64,000 nucleotides of DNA, taken from the NCBI RefSeq assembly GCF_003628305.1, contig NZ_RBZM01000005.1:744001-808000 (forward strand). Reading direction: 5' to 3'. A model generated the notes under the pieces. That model was given only the letters and a program-made list of their open reading frames with translations. It had not been told where the DNA came from and searched no databases. The translations under genes were made by a program, and so were the position numbers. This stretch comes from Cohnella endophytica (lineage in GTDB: Bacteria; Bacillota; Bacilli; Paenibacillales; Paenibacillaceae). Shown here piece by piece: positions 1-9,158 of this stretch. Every line of letters begins with the position of its first letter. The stretch's first letter is position 1.

Positions 1-2
1 AA

Positions 3-1619
3 ATTCGTGAAAATATCGTCTATAAACAGGAAGACGTTAAGAGGTTATCGGAGCAGTTATATAAAGATTACAATTTGCAAATAAAATTGCTACGACTCAA
101 AGAGGGGTGGTCGAGTTACGAGACGACTACGAACTACTTGATTCCAACACTAGAGAGTATTATGAAGATGAACCGGTATAATGTTTTGTTGGAGGTTTAT
201 ATTTCCAATGAGGCCATACCTGAAGTTTACGGCAATCGAGATCCGGATATCGATCATGTCAACGATCCTAATCGTTTTGACTTGCTTCACTTCAGCAGGT
301 TGGATAACACGCTTTGGTATAAGAATCTCCAGATCCCCGTCACCACATTCGGATACGATTATGTCTGGGAGCAGGTGGATACGGATGCCCGTTTTAACCA
401 ATTTTCGTTGATCCGGCGATGGATAGATTTCAATAGCGGCAAGAATATCGGTCTATTTCGCACGGTCGTAAATATCTCGGATTTACTCGATGTCGTCGAT
501 CATAATAAAATCGGTGCGGAGAGCTCATTGTTTGTTTATGATGATAGCGGAAAGCAGCTCAAATATTCCAGCAATTCTTCAGGAAACAGCGGTGACGGCG
601 TAACCTTGAGGAGTTTGAAGAATATAGCAAAGAACGATCAATATTTACGATTGGAGGAAGAGATTCCGGACTTGAATTGGAAATTAGTGGCGCTTATACC
701 CAATTCGATTTTGTTGGAAAAATCTAAAATCGTCAAACAAATCACGATAATCGTATGCCTAATAAGCGCATCGCTGCTTTTCGTAATGGGCATTTTCATT
801 TCACGCTATTTTTCCAGCCGTGTAAATCGAATTGTTAAATCCATGAACGCCGTAAGGTCCGGAGATTTTAACCAACGAATCGAATTTCATTCAAAGGATG
901 AATTCGCCCAAATCGCAAATGCATTTAATCGAATGGGTAAAGATATCGACCGGCTTATTGAAGAAGTGTACGTGGCCAATCTTCAAAAAAAAGAGGCCGA
1001 ATTGGAAGCACTTCAATCCCAAATCAACCCGCACTTTCTATACAATACGCTATCTTCGATTAGTCGACTGGCCCAATTTGGCGAGATGGATAAGCTGCAC
1101 CAAATGGTTATGGGCCTAGCAAAATTTTATAGGTTAACTCTAAACGAAGGAAGAACAATTATTAACGTGAGTAATGAACTGGAGCAAGTACAGACTTACA
1201 TGGAGATTCAGAAAATCAAATATCGCGAGAGATTAGAAGTCATATACGATTTTGAGCCCGAAGTTCATAAATATACGACAATAAAGCTTATTTTGCAGCC
1301 GTTCGTGGAAAATGTACTCATTCATGCGTGGTATGGCGATCATATTGGGATAAAAGTTGCTGCTAATCGAGAAAATGGCATGATTGTATTCAGAATTATC
1401 GATAACGGGGTCGGGATAGACAAAAATACGCTTGATCAAATCACTAACCGGAATGGTGTTCAGGTAGGTTACGGCATTCGGAATGTTGATGAGAGGATCA
1501 AACTTCAATACGGTGGAAATTACGGAGTTACGTTGTACAGTCGCCCTGGTATAGGAACGACAGTACAAATTACGATTCCGGAGATCGCTACTGGATTGGA
1601 ATCAAAATTTATTGTTTAG
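3..1619 (+). CDS. Sensor histidine kinase, YesM type (5' end outside window)
   Basis: Membrane sensor kinase of the LytS/YesM class. The reading frame is open from base 3 with no stop, so the gene starts upstream of the window; the TTG at 75 is only an internal codon. What is present is the end of an extracellular Cache-like sensor region, one membrane segment (about residues 220-244 counted from base 75), a HAMP linker, the phospho-acceptor motif NPHFLYNTLSSI and a C-terminal ATPase with the DNGVGI box. The family passes phosphate to an AraC-type response regulator. No regulator follows, so its partner and the ABC genes it controls are probably upstream, out of view. A strong hairpin follows the stop codon. 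Confidence 0.9.
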   Translation: MRENIVYKQEDVKRLSEQLYKDYNLQIKLLRLKEGWSSYETTTNYLIPTLESIMKMNRYNVLLEVYISNEAIPEVYGNRDPDIDHVNDPNRFDLLHFSRLDNTLWYKNLQIPVTTFGYDYVWEQVDTDARFNQFSLIRRWIDFNSGKNIGLFRTVVNISDLLDVVDHNKIGAESSLFVYDDSGKQLKYSSNSSGNSGDGVTLRSLKNIAKNDQYLRLEEEIPDLNWKLVALIPNSILLEKSKIVKQITIIVCLISASLLFVMGIFISRYFSSRVNRIVKSMNAVRSGDFNQRIEFHSKDEFAQIANAFNRMGKDIDRLIEEVYVANLQKKEAELEALQSQINPHFLYNTLSSISRLAQFGEMDKLHQMVMGLAKFYRLTLNEGRTIINVSNELEQVQTYMEIQKIKYRERLEVIYDFEPEVHKYTTIKLILQPFVENVLIHAWYGDHIGIKVAANRENGMIVFRIIDNGVGIDKNTLDQITNRNGVQVGYGIRNVDERIKLQYGGNYGVTLYSRPGIGTTVQITIPEIATGLESKFIV

Positions 1620-1630
1620 TTTACGTTATA

Positions 1631-1671
1631 CGAATCCGCATTTCGCTAATCAAACGCCAAATGCGGATTCG
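1631..1671. terminator. Bidirectional hairpin terminator
   Basis: Perfect 13-bp inverted repeat (CGAATCCGCATTT and its complement) around a 15-base loop, lying between the convergent kinase and GH16 genes. There is no long T run, so how well it terminates is inferred from its position. Confidence 0.6.
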
Positions 1672-1695
1672 CTACCTTATGTGCCCGTCAGCTAG

Positions 1696-2883
1696 TTAAT
1701 GTTGCCATACACGGACGTAGTCTACCTTCATCGTATTCGGTATAACCGTAGGGCCGCCATAAGGCGTTCCGACAGCGTAGTCTAAAATTAGATACATCGG
1801 AGTCGAAGTGATTCCCGAAGTCAGCGTGCCCACGAGAACTCCATCATAATAGTATTTAACAATACCCGGTTCCCAGTCGGCGCCAAACGTATGCCAGCCG
1901 GTATAATCGCCGGAAACGCTTGCTCCTGGATTACCGGATGAAGAGATGAAATGATAAGCTGCTTGACCTCCTAGCCCTTCCATAATGTCCATTTCCCCAT
2001 CAGTTGGCCAGTTTTGTCCGTCCGCCCAAAATGCAGGCCAGTTTGCGATGACTCCCGTACTGGAAGCCGGTAAGTAGATTCGGGCTTCAAAAGCACCATA
2101 AGTAAATTGTTTATGTCCATTAGTATTAATCAATCCGGAACGATAGGGATAAGTTGTGCCACTTATCGTAACGGGGCTAGAAATAGCGGACAAAGATAAT
2201 GATCCGCTTCCAACACTAACACGTGCTGGATCGAATGCGGCTAGCTCATAACTATTGACCGGAGGAGTAATTTGTCCGGTTGCTCCAAACCAATTGGAAT
2301 TCCATATCGCCGAATCCAAAGTGGTTCCATTAAAATCATCTGAAAAAACCAAATTCCAGCTCCCTGATATGCCTGTTGGCATTGGCGTTGAATCGGGTGC
2401 TGTGACGGAGAAATCATCCCCATACCCGTATCCCGCAGTGCCTTTCCACAGAAAGATTTCTGCGGAAGTATTGCTTGCCCCTGTTGTAAATGAAATGGTT
2501 TGTTGCGTATAGCTGGTGTTGCTTGTCGAATAGGCGATTTGACTGCCACCATAATTTTTTACCCCGATTGAGACGTTACCGCTTGCTACCTTAAACCAGC
2601 CAGTCAAAGTGTACGTCGTATTCGGACTCAATCCGCTTATGGTCTGGCTAAAGGAGCTGTTGCCTCCAGTACCTTCAACTCTAGCGCTATAAGTGCCGGT
2701 ATGCGCGTTATTATTAACGACCGTGTAGATACCAGCACCAGTCCAAGGCGATATACTGCCCGTTTCAAACCCGGGATTACCAATCAGATTTGTGCTTGCT
2801 GATGCAATTTTAGGTATTGATATTGTACTTAATAAAGCTAAAACGGTCAGTGTGCTTAGCAAGTACTTAATCGTTTTTCTCAT
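1696..2883 (-). CDS. Secreted GH16 endo-beta-glucanase with CBM4/9-like module
   Basis: Extracellular glycoside hydrolase family 16 enzyme, probably cutting beta-1,3 or mixed-linkage beta-glucan (laminarinase/lichenase group). A signal peptide covers about residues 1-29. A carbohydrate-binding jelly roll of the CBM4/9 type (GNPGFETGSISPW at 35-47) runs to about 163, and the GH16 domain fills 172-395. The catalytic block GEMDIMEG holds the expected nucleophile E297, helper D299 and acid/base E302. AGGAGG lies 10 bases before the ATG. The product ends directly after the GH16 domain and has no wall anchor, so it should be released. Its nearest relative in view is the divergent gene at 3333, which shares the same two modules almost residue for residue. 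Confidence 0.92.
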   Translation of the reverse strand: MRKTIKYLLSTLTVLALLSTISIPKIASASTNLIGNPGFETGSISPWTGAGIYTVVNNNAHTGTYSARVEGTGGNSSFSQTISGLSPNTTYTLTGWFKVASGNVSIGVKNYGGSQIAYSTSNTSYTQQTISFTTGASNTSAEIFLWKGTAGYGYGDDFSVTAPDSTPMPTGISGSWNLVFSDDFNGTTLDSAIWNSNWFGATGQITPPVNSYELAAFDPARVSVGSGSLSLSAISSPVTISGTTYPYRSGLINTNGHKQFTYGAFEARIYLPASSTGVIANWPAFWADGQNWPTDGEMDIMEGLGGQAAYHFISSSGNPGASVSGDYTGWHTFGADWEPGIVKYYYDGVLVGTLTSGITSTPMYLILDYAVGTPYGGPTVIPNTMKVDYVRVWQH

Positions 2884-3332
2884 GGTCTAATAACCTCCTC
2901 GAATTTTGTTTTGCTAATCTTCGGAACGTTTCCTCTCAATTAGCCTATTCTGGGCAAGCGCACCTCTCTTCCTCTAATATATGAAAAATCATTTGAACAA
3001 ATGGAGAATATCACAGATCATTAAATCAAAATACGCGACTTATCAACGAGATTTGGTAATTTGCAATCCATTTGTTTCGCGGATGAAAGGAATGTATATT
3101 CGTTGATACGACGAGTTAGAAAGATGGAATATACAGAGAACGGAAGTATTAATTTTGATTGAAAAATATCATCTTTTGTTGTTTAATGCAGTTCTTTAAT
3201 TTAAGTGTAAATGCTACCATGTGCTTAAGATTTAAGTTACGTACGGACTTAAATCTTAAGGTAATAACCGCGATAATCAAAACCATTCTATATGATCCCT
3301 TAATTATATGATTTGAGGGGGCAGGAGGTTAA
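2884..3332. other. 449-bp intergenic region between divergent GH16 genes
   Basis: A/T-rich region that must hold both promoters and any shared control sites. I see no convincing small gene. Its only clear structure is the palindrome at 3224-3260, listed separately; no -35/-10 pair stands out enough to call. Confidence 0.6.
3224..3260. repeat. 14-bp perfect inverted repeat upstream of GH16-SLH gene
   Basis: CTTAAGATTTAAGT, a 9-base spacer, then its exact complement, ending 72 bases before the ATG at 3333. Arms this long and A/T-rich fit a regulator-binding palindrome or a 5' leader hairpin. There is no T tract after it, so a terminator is less likely. Confidence 0.6.
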
Positions 3333-6300
3333 ATGTCTGTGAATAAATCGTATAAACAATTAATTTGCGTAATACTCATGTTTGTTTTACTGGCATCTTC
3401 AGTTTATATGCCTGTATATGCCTCGGGAAGCACTAATCTAGTAGTTAATCCTGGGTTTGAAACCGGTAGTTTATCGCCTTGGACTGGTGCTGGCACATTT
3501 GCAGTAGTTAATAACAATGCATTATCTGGTGCTTATAGCGCAAGAATCGAGGGTACTGGAGGCAATAGTTCCTTCATTCAAACCATCTACGGATTACGTC
3601 CAAATACAACCTACATAATAACCGGATGGTACAAAGTGGAAAGTGGCAGCGTCTCTATCGGAGTTATAAATTATGGAGGCGATCAAATCGCTTATTCCAC
3701 AAGCAGTACCAGCTATGAAAAGGAAACATTCACTTTTACTACTGGAGCAAGTAATACTTCCGCACAAATCTTTTTGTGGAAAGGGGATGCGGGTTATGGG
3801 TATGGGGACAACTTTTCTGTCACCAGTTCGGATTCAGAAACTGGTTCTGAACCGGGAACTATCCCGGATCCAGATGCACCTAAGCCGATAGGTATGCCTG
3901 GTAACTGGGACCTCGTCTTTGCAGATGAGTTTGAAGGGAATAGCTTAGATAATAACACGTGGAACCCAAGCTGGTACGGCGCGCCCGGAGAAGTAAGCCT
4001 TCCAGTCAACAGTTATGAGTTTGCTGCATACGATCCGGCGCAGGTCAGTGTTGAAAGCGGTTACGTATCTTTGACCGCCATCTCTAATCCCGCTACTATT
4101 AACGGTACTACCTATCCCTACCGTACTGGTATGATTCATAGTAACGGAAAAAAGCAATTTACTTATGGTGCCTTTGAAGCCAGAATTTATTCACCTGCTG
4201 CAAGTGAAGGTGTCATGGCGAATTGGCCTGCATTTTGGACTGATGGACAAAACTGGCCAACTGATGGGGAAATGGACATTATGGAAGGGCTAGGAGGTCA
4301 AGCGGCTTATCATTTCATCTCTGAATCCGGAAATCCAGGTTTTAGCGTCCCAGGTGATTATACCGGCTGGCATACATTTGCTGCAGATTGGGAGCCTGGC
4401 ATTGTTAACTATTACTATGATGGAGTTCTCGTGGGTACGCTGACTTCGGGTATCACTTCGTCTCCGATGTATCTGATTCTAACCTACGCAGTTGGTATTC
4501 CTTATGGAGGTCCTGTAGTTATCCCGAGTACTATGAAAGTAGATTATGTTCGTGTATGGCAACATACACCTTCACCAGGCTTTACATCAGGAGTTGCTCA
4601 AATAGAAGTTCAGCCTGATCATACTGCATCCATTGATATTGTGCGTGCAGATGACGTGAAGAATGAGTCGGGAACCTTCGAGCTCGACTTGCCGGACGGC
4701 TGGTCTGTGGCATCCGGTCAAAGCTTTACAGCAAACAGCAGCAAAGACACCATCACACTGAATGTTCCGAAAAGTTACAATAAATTCAAAGATGTCATTC
4801 GTATTACGCCGGTTGTAGGTGAGACACGGTATCCAACTATGGAAATTAAATCGACAACACTAGGTCTTTATACAACTGAAGTCTATCCAACATTAAACAA
4901 TGCAACTGACGGATACCTCATCAATTTTAAATTCAACAATACTTCGTTCAGTGCGTTTAACAATCTCAGTGTAAAAGTCCAAGGGCCTAACGATTGGTCA
5001 CAAATAAAAACAATTTCCAAGGTCGACTCTAAAGGATCCAGAGTTGTAAGTTTTCCGGTTCCAACGCTTGACAAGTATAACCTGCATGATTATATCTTTA
5101 CTTTGCAGTTATCTGATGACTACTCCGTTACCCTAACACGACCGATAAACGCTTTGATTGCGGTGAAAGCTAAGAAGCCGATCACGATTGACAGTTCCAT
5201 CGATTCTGTTAATTGGGAAGATGCCGCTTCTTTCGTTCTGGATCAGCAATCACAGACATCCGGCGAGTGGACTGGTCCGGATGATTTAAGTGCGAAGGGT
5301 AAAGTGAAATGGGATGATGACTATCTCTATTTGGCTATTGATGTAAAAGATGATATCCATTCTATGGTTAAAAACAATAATTTAGATAGATGGGATGGGG
5401 ACAGTGTACAGATTGCAATAGATCCGGCCCGTGCGGCTGGACCTGTTACTGGAGGACCGCATCTGGGGTTTACAGCAGCTTTGAATTCCATTACAGGTGC
5501 GTACGGTGTTTCCGTTGACCGATCCGGCTATCCAGAGCTACATCTTAGTAATGGTCAGCTGTTATCACAGAGTCAGGTTGTTGTGAAGCGGGATGAAACA
5601 AGCAAAACAACAGCGTATCGAATTGCCTTTGCATGGTCGGAGATTATGCCGGCTGCCTACAGAGATGCGAAGGACATCGGTATCGCAGTTGTTGTGAATG
5701 ACAGCGATGGGTCTGCAAGAAAAGGCTGGATTAAATATATGGACGGCATTGCTAGCGGTAAAGATCCAGCGCAGTTCGGCGATTTGCTTCTTACCGAGAC
5801 GACTAGCCACGAGCAACCGAGTCAAGGAACATCACCGGTTGGTGGAAACCCGCCACTTGACGGTGGAAAGGTGACCGTCACAGCAGATATGATCGTCGTG
5901 GCTGACGGAAAAACCAAGATTGAGCTCCCGATCTCCTCCTATATTGTAGATCTTCCGGCTAGCCTCCTTAATTTGCAAACCAGTCAGATGCTGGAACTTA
6001 GAAAGGATAATTTGTCGCTCGGTATTCCAGCTGCCGTATTGAATCAGCTTCTTGGGAAGCTCACGACGGAGCAGCTTGCGAACAGCCAAATTCAGTTGCG
6101 TATGGAACCGCTTGGAGACACGGAAGCACGTGAAGCGATATCCCGAAGCGAAGCGGCTTCCCATGCTGCAATCCGTCTTTCCGGCGATGTGTACAATTTT
6201 GAACTGTCAATTCTGACGCCGGATGGCACAAGCACGGTCGTCTCGACCTTCGATCAGCCGTTGACGCTTCGCCTTAAAGCCGATGCGGATATCGATAGGG

Positions 6301-6956
6301 GTCTGGGAGGCATCTATTTCGTAGCCGACAACGGTACAATTTCGTATATCGATGGCGTCTACCGAGATGGATATTTTGAAGCGAGCATCAGCCACTTCAG
6401 CAAATATGCGATTCTTGAAGTGAATAGAACCTTTACCGACTTACTACCCTCGCATTGGGCCAATCGGACGGTAAAGGAGCTTGCTGCCAAACAAATCGTG
6501 GATGGAACAAGCGCGACGACTTTCGAGCCGGACCGAAAGATTACGCGGGCGGAGTTCGCTGCGCTGTTGGTTAACGCGTTGAAATTGACGAAGCCTGCCG
6601 AGCACCGTTTCGACGATGTGGCGCCGACCGCCTGGTATGCAGGACCAGTGTCGATCGCATATGGCGCCGGGATTGTGAGCGGCAAAAGCTCGGAAGCGTT
6701 CGATCCGAGCGGATCGCTCACACGCGAAGAAATGGCGACGATGCTGGTCAAAGCTTACCATGTTAAGTATGGCGCAAAGGAGATCGCGGGCGGCAAGACG
6801 TTTGCGGACGCCGACCGGATCTCCGGTTGGGCGGAACTTTATGTCCATGAAGCCGCTGATCTTCAACTGCTGCAGGGGCGCGGCAACGGACTATTCGTAC
6901 CCAAAAGCTTGACGACGAGAGCCGAAGCGGCACAAGCGATCTACAACCTCATTTAA
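3333..6956 (+). CDS. S-layer-anchored multidomain GH16 glucanase (CBM4/9, GH16, CBM9-like, three SLH)
   Basis: Large wall-attached beta-glucanase. In order: signal peptide (about 1-31); CBM4/9-like module (35-165); short linker rich in S, E, P and D; GH16 domain (about 190-415) with GEMDIMEG giving E313, D315 and E318; an Ig-like stretch to about 580; a CBM9/DOMON-like domain (about 625-800, LDRWDGDSVQIAIDP); a region of unknown fold; and three SLH repeats (about 1030-1207, with SHWANRTVKEL and ITRAEFAALL). SLH domains bind pyruvylated secondary wall polymer, so the enzyme should stay on the cell surface. The start follows GGGGGCAGGAGG. Base composition shifts from A/T-rich in the catalytic half to G/C-rich in the SLH half, suggesting a mosaic gene. 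It pairs with the divergent secreted paralogue. Confidence 0.92.
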   Translation: MSVNKSYKQLICVILMFVLLASSVYMPVYASGSTNLVVNPGFETGSLSPWTGAGTFAVVNNNALSGAYSARIEGTGGNSSFIQTIYGLRPNTTYIITGWYKVESGSVSIGVINYGGDQIAYSTSSTSYEKETFTFTTGASNTSAQIFLWKGDAGYGYGDNFSVTSSDSETGSEPGTIPDPDAPKPIGMPGNWDLVFADEFEGNSLDNNTWNPSWYGAPGEVSLPVNSYEFAAYDPAQVSVESGYVSLTAISNPATINGTTYPYRTGMIHSNGKKQFTYGAFEARIYSPAASEGVMANWPAFWTDGQNWPTDGEMDIMEGLGGQAAYHFISESGNPGFSVPGDYTGWHTFAADWEPGIVNYYYDGVLVGTLTSGITSSPMYLILTYAVGIPYGGPVVIPSTMKVDYVRVWQHTPSPGFTSGVAQIEVQPDHTASIDIVRADDVKNESGTFELDLPDGWSVASGQSFTANSSKDTITLNVPKSYNKFKDVIRITPVVGETRYPTMEIKSTTLGLYTTEVYPTLNNATDGYLINFKFNNTSFSAFNNLSVKVQGPNDWSQIKTISKVDSKGSRVVSFPVPTLDKYNLHDYIFTLQLSDDYSVTLTRPINALIAVKAKKPITIDSSIDSVNWEDAASFVLDQQSQTSGEWTGPDDLSAKGKVKWDDDYLYLAIDVKDDIHSMVKNNNLDRWDGDSVQIAIDPARAAGPVTGGPHLGFTAALNSITGAYGVSVDRSGYPELHLSNGQLLSQSQVVVKRDETSKTTAYRIAFAWSEIMPAAYRDAKDIGIAVVVNDSDGSARKGWIKYMDGIASGKDPAQFGDLLLTETTSHEQPSQGTSPVGGNPPLDGGKVTVTADMIVVADGKTKIELPISSYIVDLPASLLNLQTSQMLELRKDNLSLGIPAAVLNQLLGKLTTEQLANSQIQLRMEPLGDTEAREAISRSEAASHAAIRLSGDVYNFELSILTPDGTSTVVSTFDQPLTLRLKADADIDRGLGGIYFVADNGTISYIDGVYRDGYFEASISHFSKYAILEVNRTFTDLLPSHWANRTVKELAAKQIVDGTSATTFEPDRKITRAEFAALLVNALKLTKPAEHRFDDVAPTAWYAGPVSIAYGAGIVSGKSSEAFDPSGSLTREEMATMLVKAYHVKYGAKEIAGGKTFADADRISGWAELYVHEAADLQLLQGRGNGLFVPKSLTTRAEAAQAIYNLI

Positions 6957-7037
6957 CAGGCGTTAATAAACATCATTCTTAGAATGGTCAGACTGTTAGA
7001 AACCTCTCTTTAATAAGATAACAGCTACCCCAGAACA

Positions 7038-7078
7038 ATCGCCCTCTACTTGGCATTCATAGCCAGGTGGAGGGCGAT
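7038..7078. terminator. Hairpin terminator after the SLH glucanase
   Basis: ATCGCCCTC pairs with GAGGGCGAT, with a further TGGC/GCCA inner stem. It lies 80 bases after the stop codon and is followed by CTTCTTC. The remaining bases up to 7239 hold no gene I can support. Confidence 0.7.
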
Positions 7079-7239
7079 CTTCTTCATGTTCGGTTTAAAT
7101 GATCGAGTCGTGGACATTGCCCGGCGATTATTACGGGACGGATATCCTCTGTATTCGATTCGGCTGTCAAGCTTCTCGGTCCGCGTCCGCATGACGGCCA
7201 AACGTTTCATAACGTATATTTTCCGATGTTGTATTAGCG

Positions 7240-8151
7240 TTAATAGAATTGTCCCATTCGGCGATACTCGCGTGGAGACATGCCTTCCCATCTGCGGAAG
7301 GTACGGCTGAAATAATGAATATCGTCATAGCCGACAGTCTGTCCGATCTGTTCGACCGTTCGGTCCGATTGTCTTAGCAACCGCTTCGCTTCGCGATGTC
7401 GGATGGATTGCACGAATTTATTCAGCGATATGTTGAATACGTTTTTGAATTGCTTGCCGAGATAATCCTCATGAAGGTTCATTAGCTTTGCCAGCGTCTG
7501 GTTCGAGCAATCCTGACTATAATGTCCCTCGATCCAGTCGATAACCGGTTGGAGGCGCTCGCGTGCCGATGCGATCCGGAAGGATTCCATCGTACGCGAG
7601 CGTAACAATTGAATCAGAATATCGATCATCATCCCTTTACATACGGCTTCATAACCAGGTTTCCCGGACTCGAACTCCCCAATCACGCGCTCCATGCTCC
7701 GCACGATCTCAGGTGAAGGTACGAAGATAGGATGCGTGCTATACCGTTCTTGACCGCTGATAACCGCTTCGCGACAAAATTCAGCCTGATCTGCATCCGG
7801 ATGCTTAACGATAATATCCTGGTCCGCGACAATATCGAATTCATCGAAGAAATCGAAATGAATACCGAGAAACAATGCGCGATTGGAGCCGATTGCAAGC
7901 CGATGCGACACGCCAGCGCCGATGAATAAGAGCTCGCCGGTAGAAAGCGCGTATTCCTCCTCTCCCAGGTAGGCGGTGATATGGCCTTCCTGAACGTACA
8001 GCAATTCGAAGTCATAGATCCGGCGCAGCGGGTATTCGCTTAATTTTACCGTCTGATGCAGTTGCGCCCAGTGGACGCTCGGTGACAGATCGACGAATGT
8101 CGAAGGTTGTGGGATCGGAAATTTCACATCGGAAAAATCCACATTTTCCAC
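7240..8151 (-). CDS. AraC-family transcription regulator with N-terminal sugar-binding cupin
   Basis: One-component regulator of 303 aa. Residues about 35-170 form an AraC-type cupin (AraC_binding domain) for a small ligand. The C-terminal 100 residues carry the double helix-turn-helix (NQTLAKLMNLHEDYLGKQF, then VEQIGQTVGYDDIHYFSRTF). It is divergent from the dioxygenase gene at 8223, with only 71 bases between the two starts, so it most likely controls that gene and itself. This is inferred from arrangement; no operator was identified. Confidence 0.88.
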   Translation of the reverse strand: MENVDFSDVKFPIPQPSTFVDLSPSVHWAQLHQTVKLSEYPLRRIYDFELLYVQEGHITAYLGEEEYALSTGELLFIGAGVSHRLAIGSNRALFLGIHFDFFDEFDIVADQDIIVKHPDADQAEFCREAVISGQERYSTHPIFVPSPEIVRSMERVIGEFESGKPGYEAVCKGMMIDILIQLLRSRTMESFRIASARERLQPVIDWIEGHYSQDCSNQTLAKLMNLHEDYLGKQFKNVFNISLNKFVQSIRHREAKRLLRQSDRTVEQIGQTVGYDDIHYFSRTFRRWEGMSPREYRRMGQFY

Positions 8152-8222
8152 TCCAATATGAAAATCATTTTCCTGAAAAATATACTATCATAGGGATAAT
8201 CATTGAACAAGGAGTGGAGAAG

Positions 8223-9059
8223 ATGATCGGAAAAGATCAAGTCGTAAACGAGTTGAATGCCGAGTATACATTATCGAATGTGCAGCTTAATCAGTACGAG
8301 CGGGACGGACATATTCTGCTTCGGGAGCTGGCATCGCCAACGCTTATCGAGCGCTTTCGCCCGTTGATTGTTGAAGAAGTGCAACGATTGAATGGGGAGA
8401 AACGGCCGCTTGAAGAGCGGGACACTTACGGGAAGGCATTCCTGCAAATCCAGAATTTGTGGGAGAAAAGCGAAGCGGTCAGGCCGTTCGTCTTTGCCCG
8501 TCGATTCGCCCAGGTTGCCGCTCGTTTGATGGGGGTATCGGGAGTTCGCATGTACCACGACCAGGCACTGTTCAAAGAACCGGGCGGCGGGTACACACCA
8601 TGGCATCAGGACCAGATCTACTGGCCTGTGGATACAGACAAAACGATTACGCTGTGGATGCCGTTGGTCGACATCCCGTCGGAGGTCGGTTCGATGACTT
8701 TCGTTTCAGGCTCTTATCATCACGGGTATATTAGCAAGCTTGAGATTTCCGATCAGTCGCACAAGACGCTCAAGGAATACATTGAAGCGGAAGGGTTGCC
8801 GCAAGTCGAATATGGAGCCATGGCCGCGGGTGATGGAACGTTCCATGCGGGATGGACGCTTCATTGCGCGCCAGGCAATCCGACTCCGAACACCAGAGAG
8901 GTAATGACCGTCATCTATGTCGCCGATGGGACGACGGTTCTTGAGCCGGATACGAATGCGCGAAAGCGGGATCTGGCGAATTGGATGCCCGGGTTGAATG
9001 GCGGCGACGTCATCGACAGTCCGTTGAATCCATTGATGTACGCAAGCGACCAAGAATAA
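8223..9059 (+). CDS. Phytanoyl-CoA dioxygenase (PhyH) family Fe(II)/2-oxoglutarate oxygenase
   Basis: 278-aa member of the PhyH family of non-haem iron oxygenases. The iron-binding HxD is visible in YTPWHQDQIYWP, the distal histidine in WTLHCAPGNP, and an arginine for 2-oxoglutarate follows in NTREVMTV. The ATG at 8223 is chosen because AGGAGTGGAGAAG lies just before it; the open frame extends upstream to 8082 but would overlap the divergent regulator. In Paenibacillus such genes often sit near sugar-uptake operons, but the substrate cannot be read from the sequence. Confidence 0.88.
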   Translation: MIGKDQVVNELNAEYTLSNVQLNQYERDGHILLRELASPTLIERFRPLIVEEVQRLNGEKRPLEERDTYGKAFLQIQNLWEKSEAVRPFVFARRFAQVAARLMGVSGVRMYHDQALFKEPGGGYTPWHQDQIYWPVDTDKTITLWMPLVDIPSEVGSMTFVSGSYHHGYISKLEISDQSHKTLKEYIEAEGLPQVEYGAMAAGDGTFHAGWTLHCAPGNPTPNTREVMTVIYVADGTTVLEPDTNARKRDLANWMPGLNGGDVIDSPLNPLMYASDQE

Positions 9060-9066
9060 AACCCAG

Positions 9067-9097
9067 GAAGCCTACTTCGGTATGGCTTCTTTTTTTT
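9067..9097 (+). terminator. Rho-independent terminator of the dioxygenase gene
   Basis: GAAGCC/GGCTTC stem with an 11-base loop followed by eight T residues, eight bases after the stop codon. Confidence 0.8.
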
Positions 9098-9104
9098 GAA
9101 AAAG

Positions 9105-9150
9105 AAACAGACCTCCAACCCACTTATAAAGTGTGGATGGAGGTCTGTTT
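9105..9150 (-). terminator. Terminator of the binding-protein/permease operon
   Basis: AAACAGACCTCCA pairs exactly with TGGAGGTCTGTTT around a 20-base loop, just beyond the stop of the minus-strand binding-protein gene. On the minus strand it runs into TTTCTTTTT. It may act in both directions. Confidence 0.8.
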
Positions 9151-9158
9151 TATTCCTT

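Noticed and set aside
7046..7291. 81-aa minus-strand ORF between the SLH gene and the AraC regulator
   Set aside because: It overlaps the terminator hairpin and the end of the regulator gene, has basic low-information sequence and no ribosome site.
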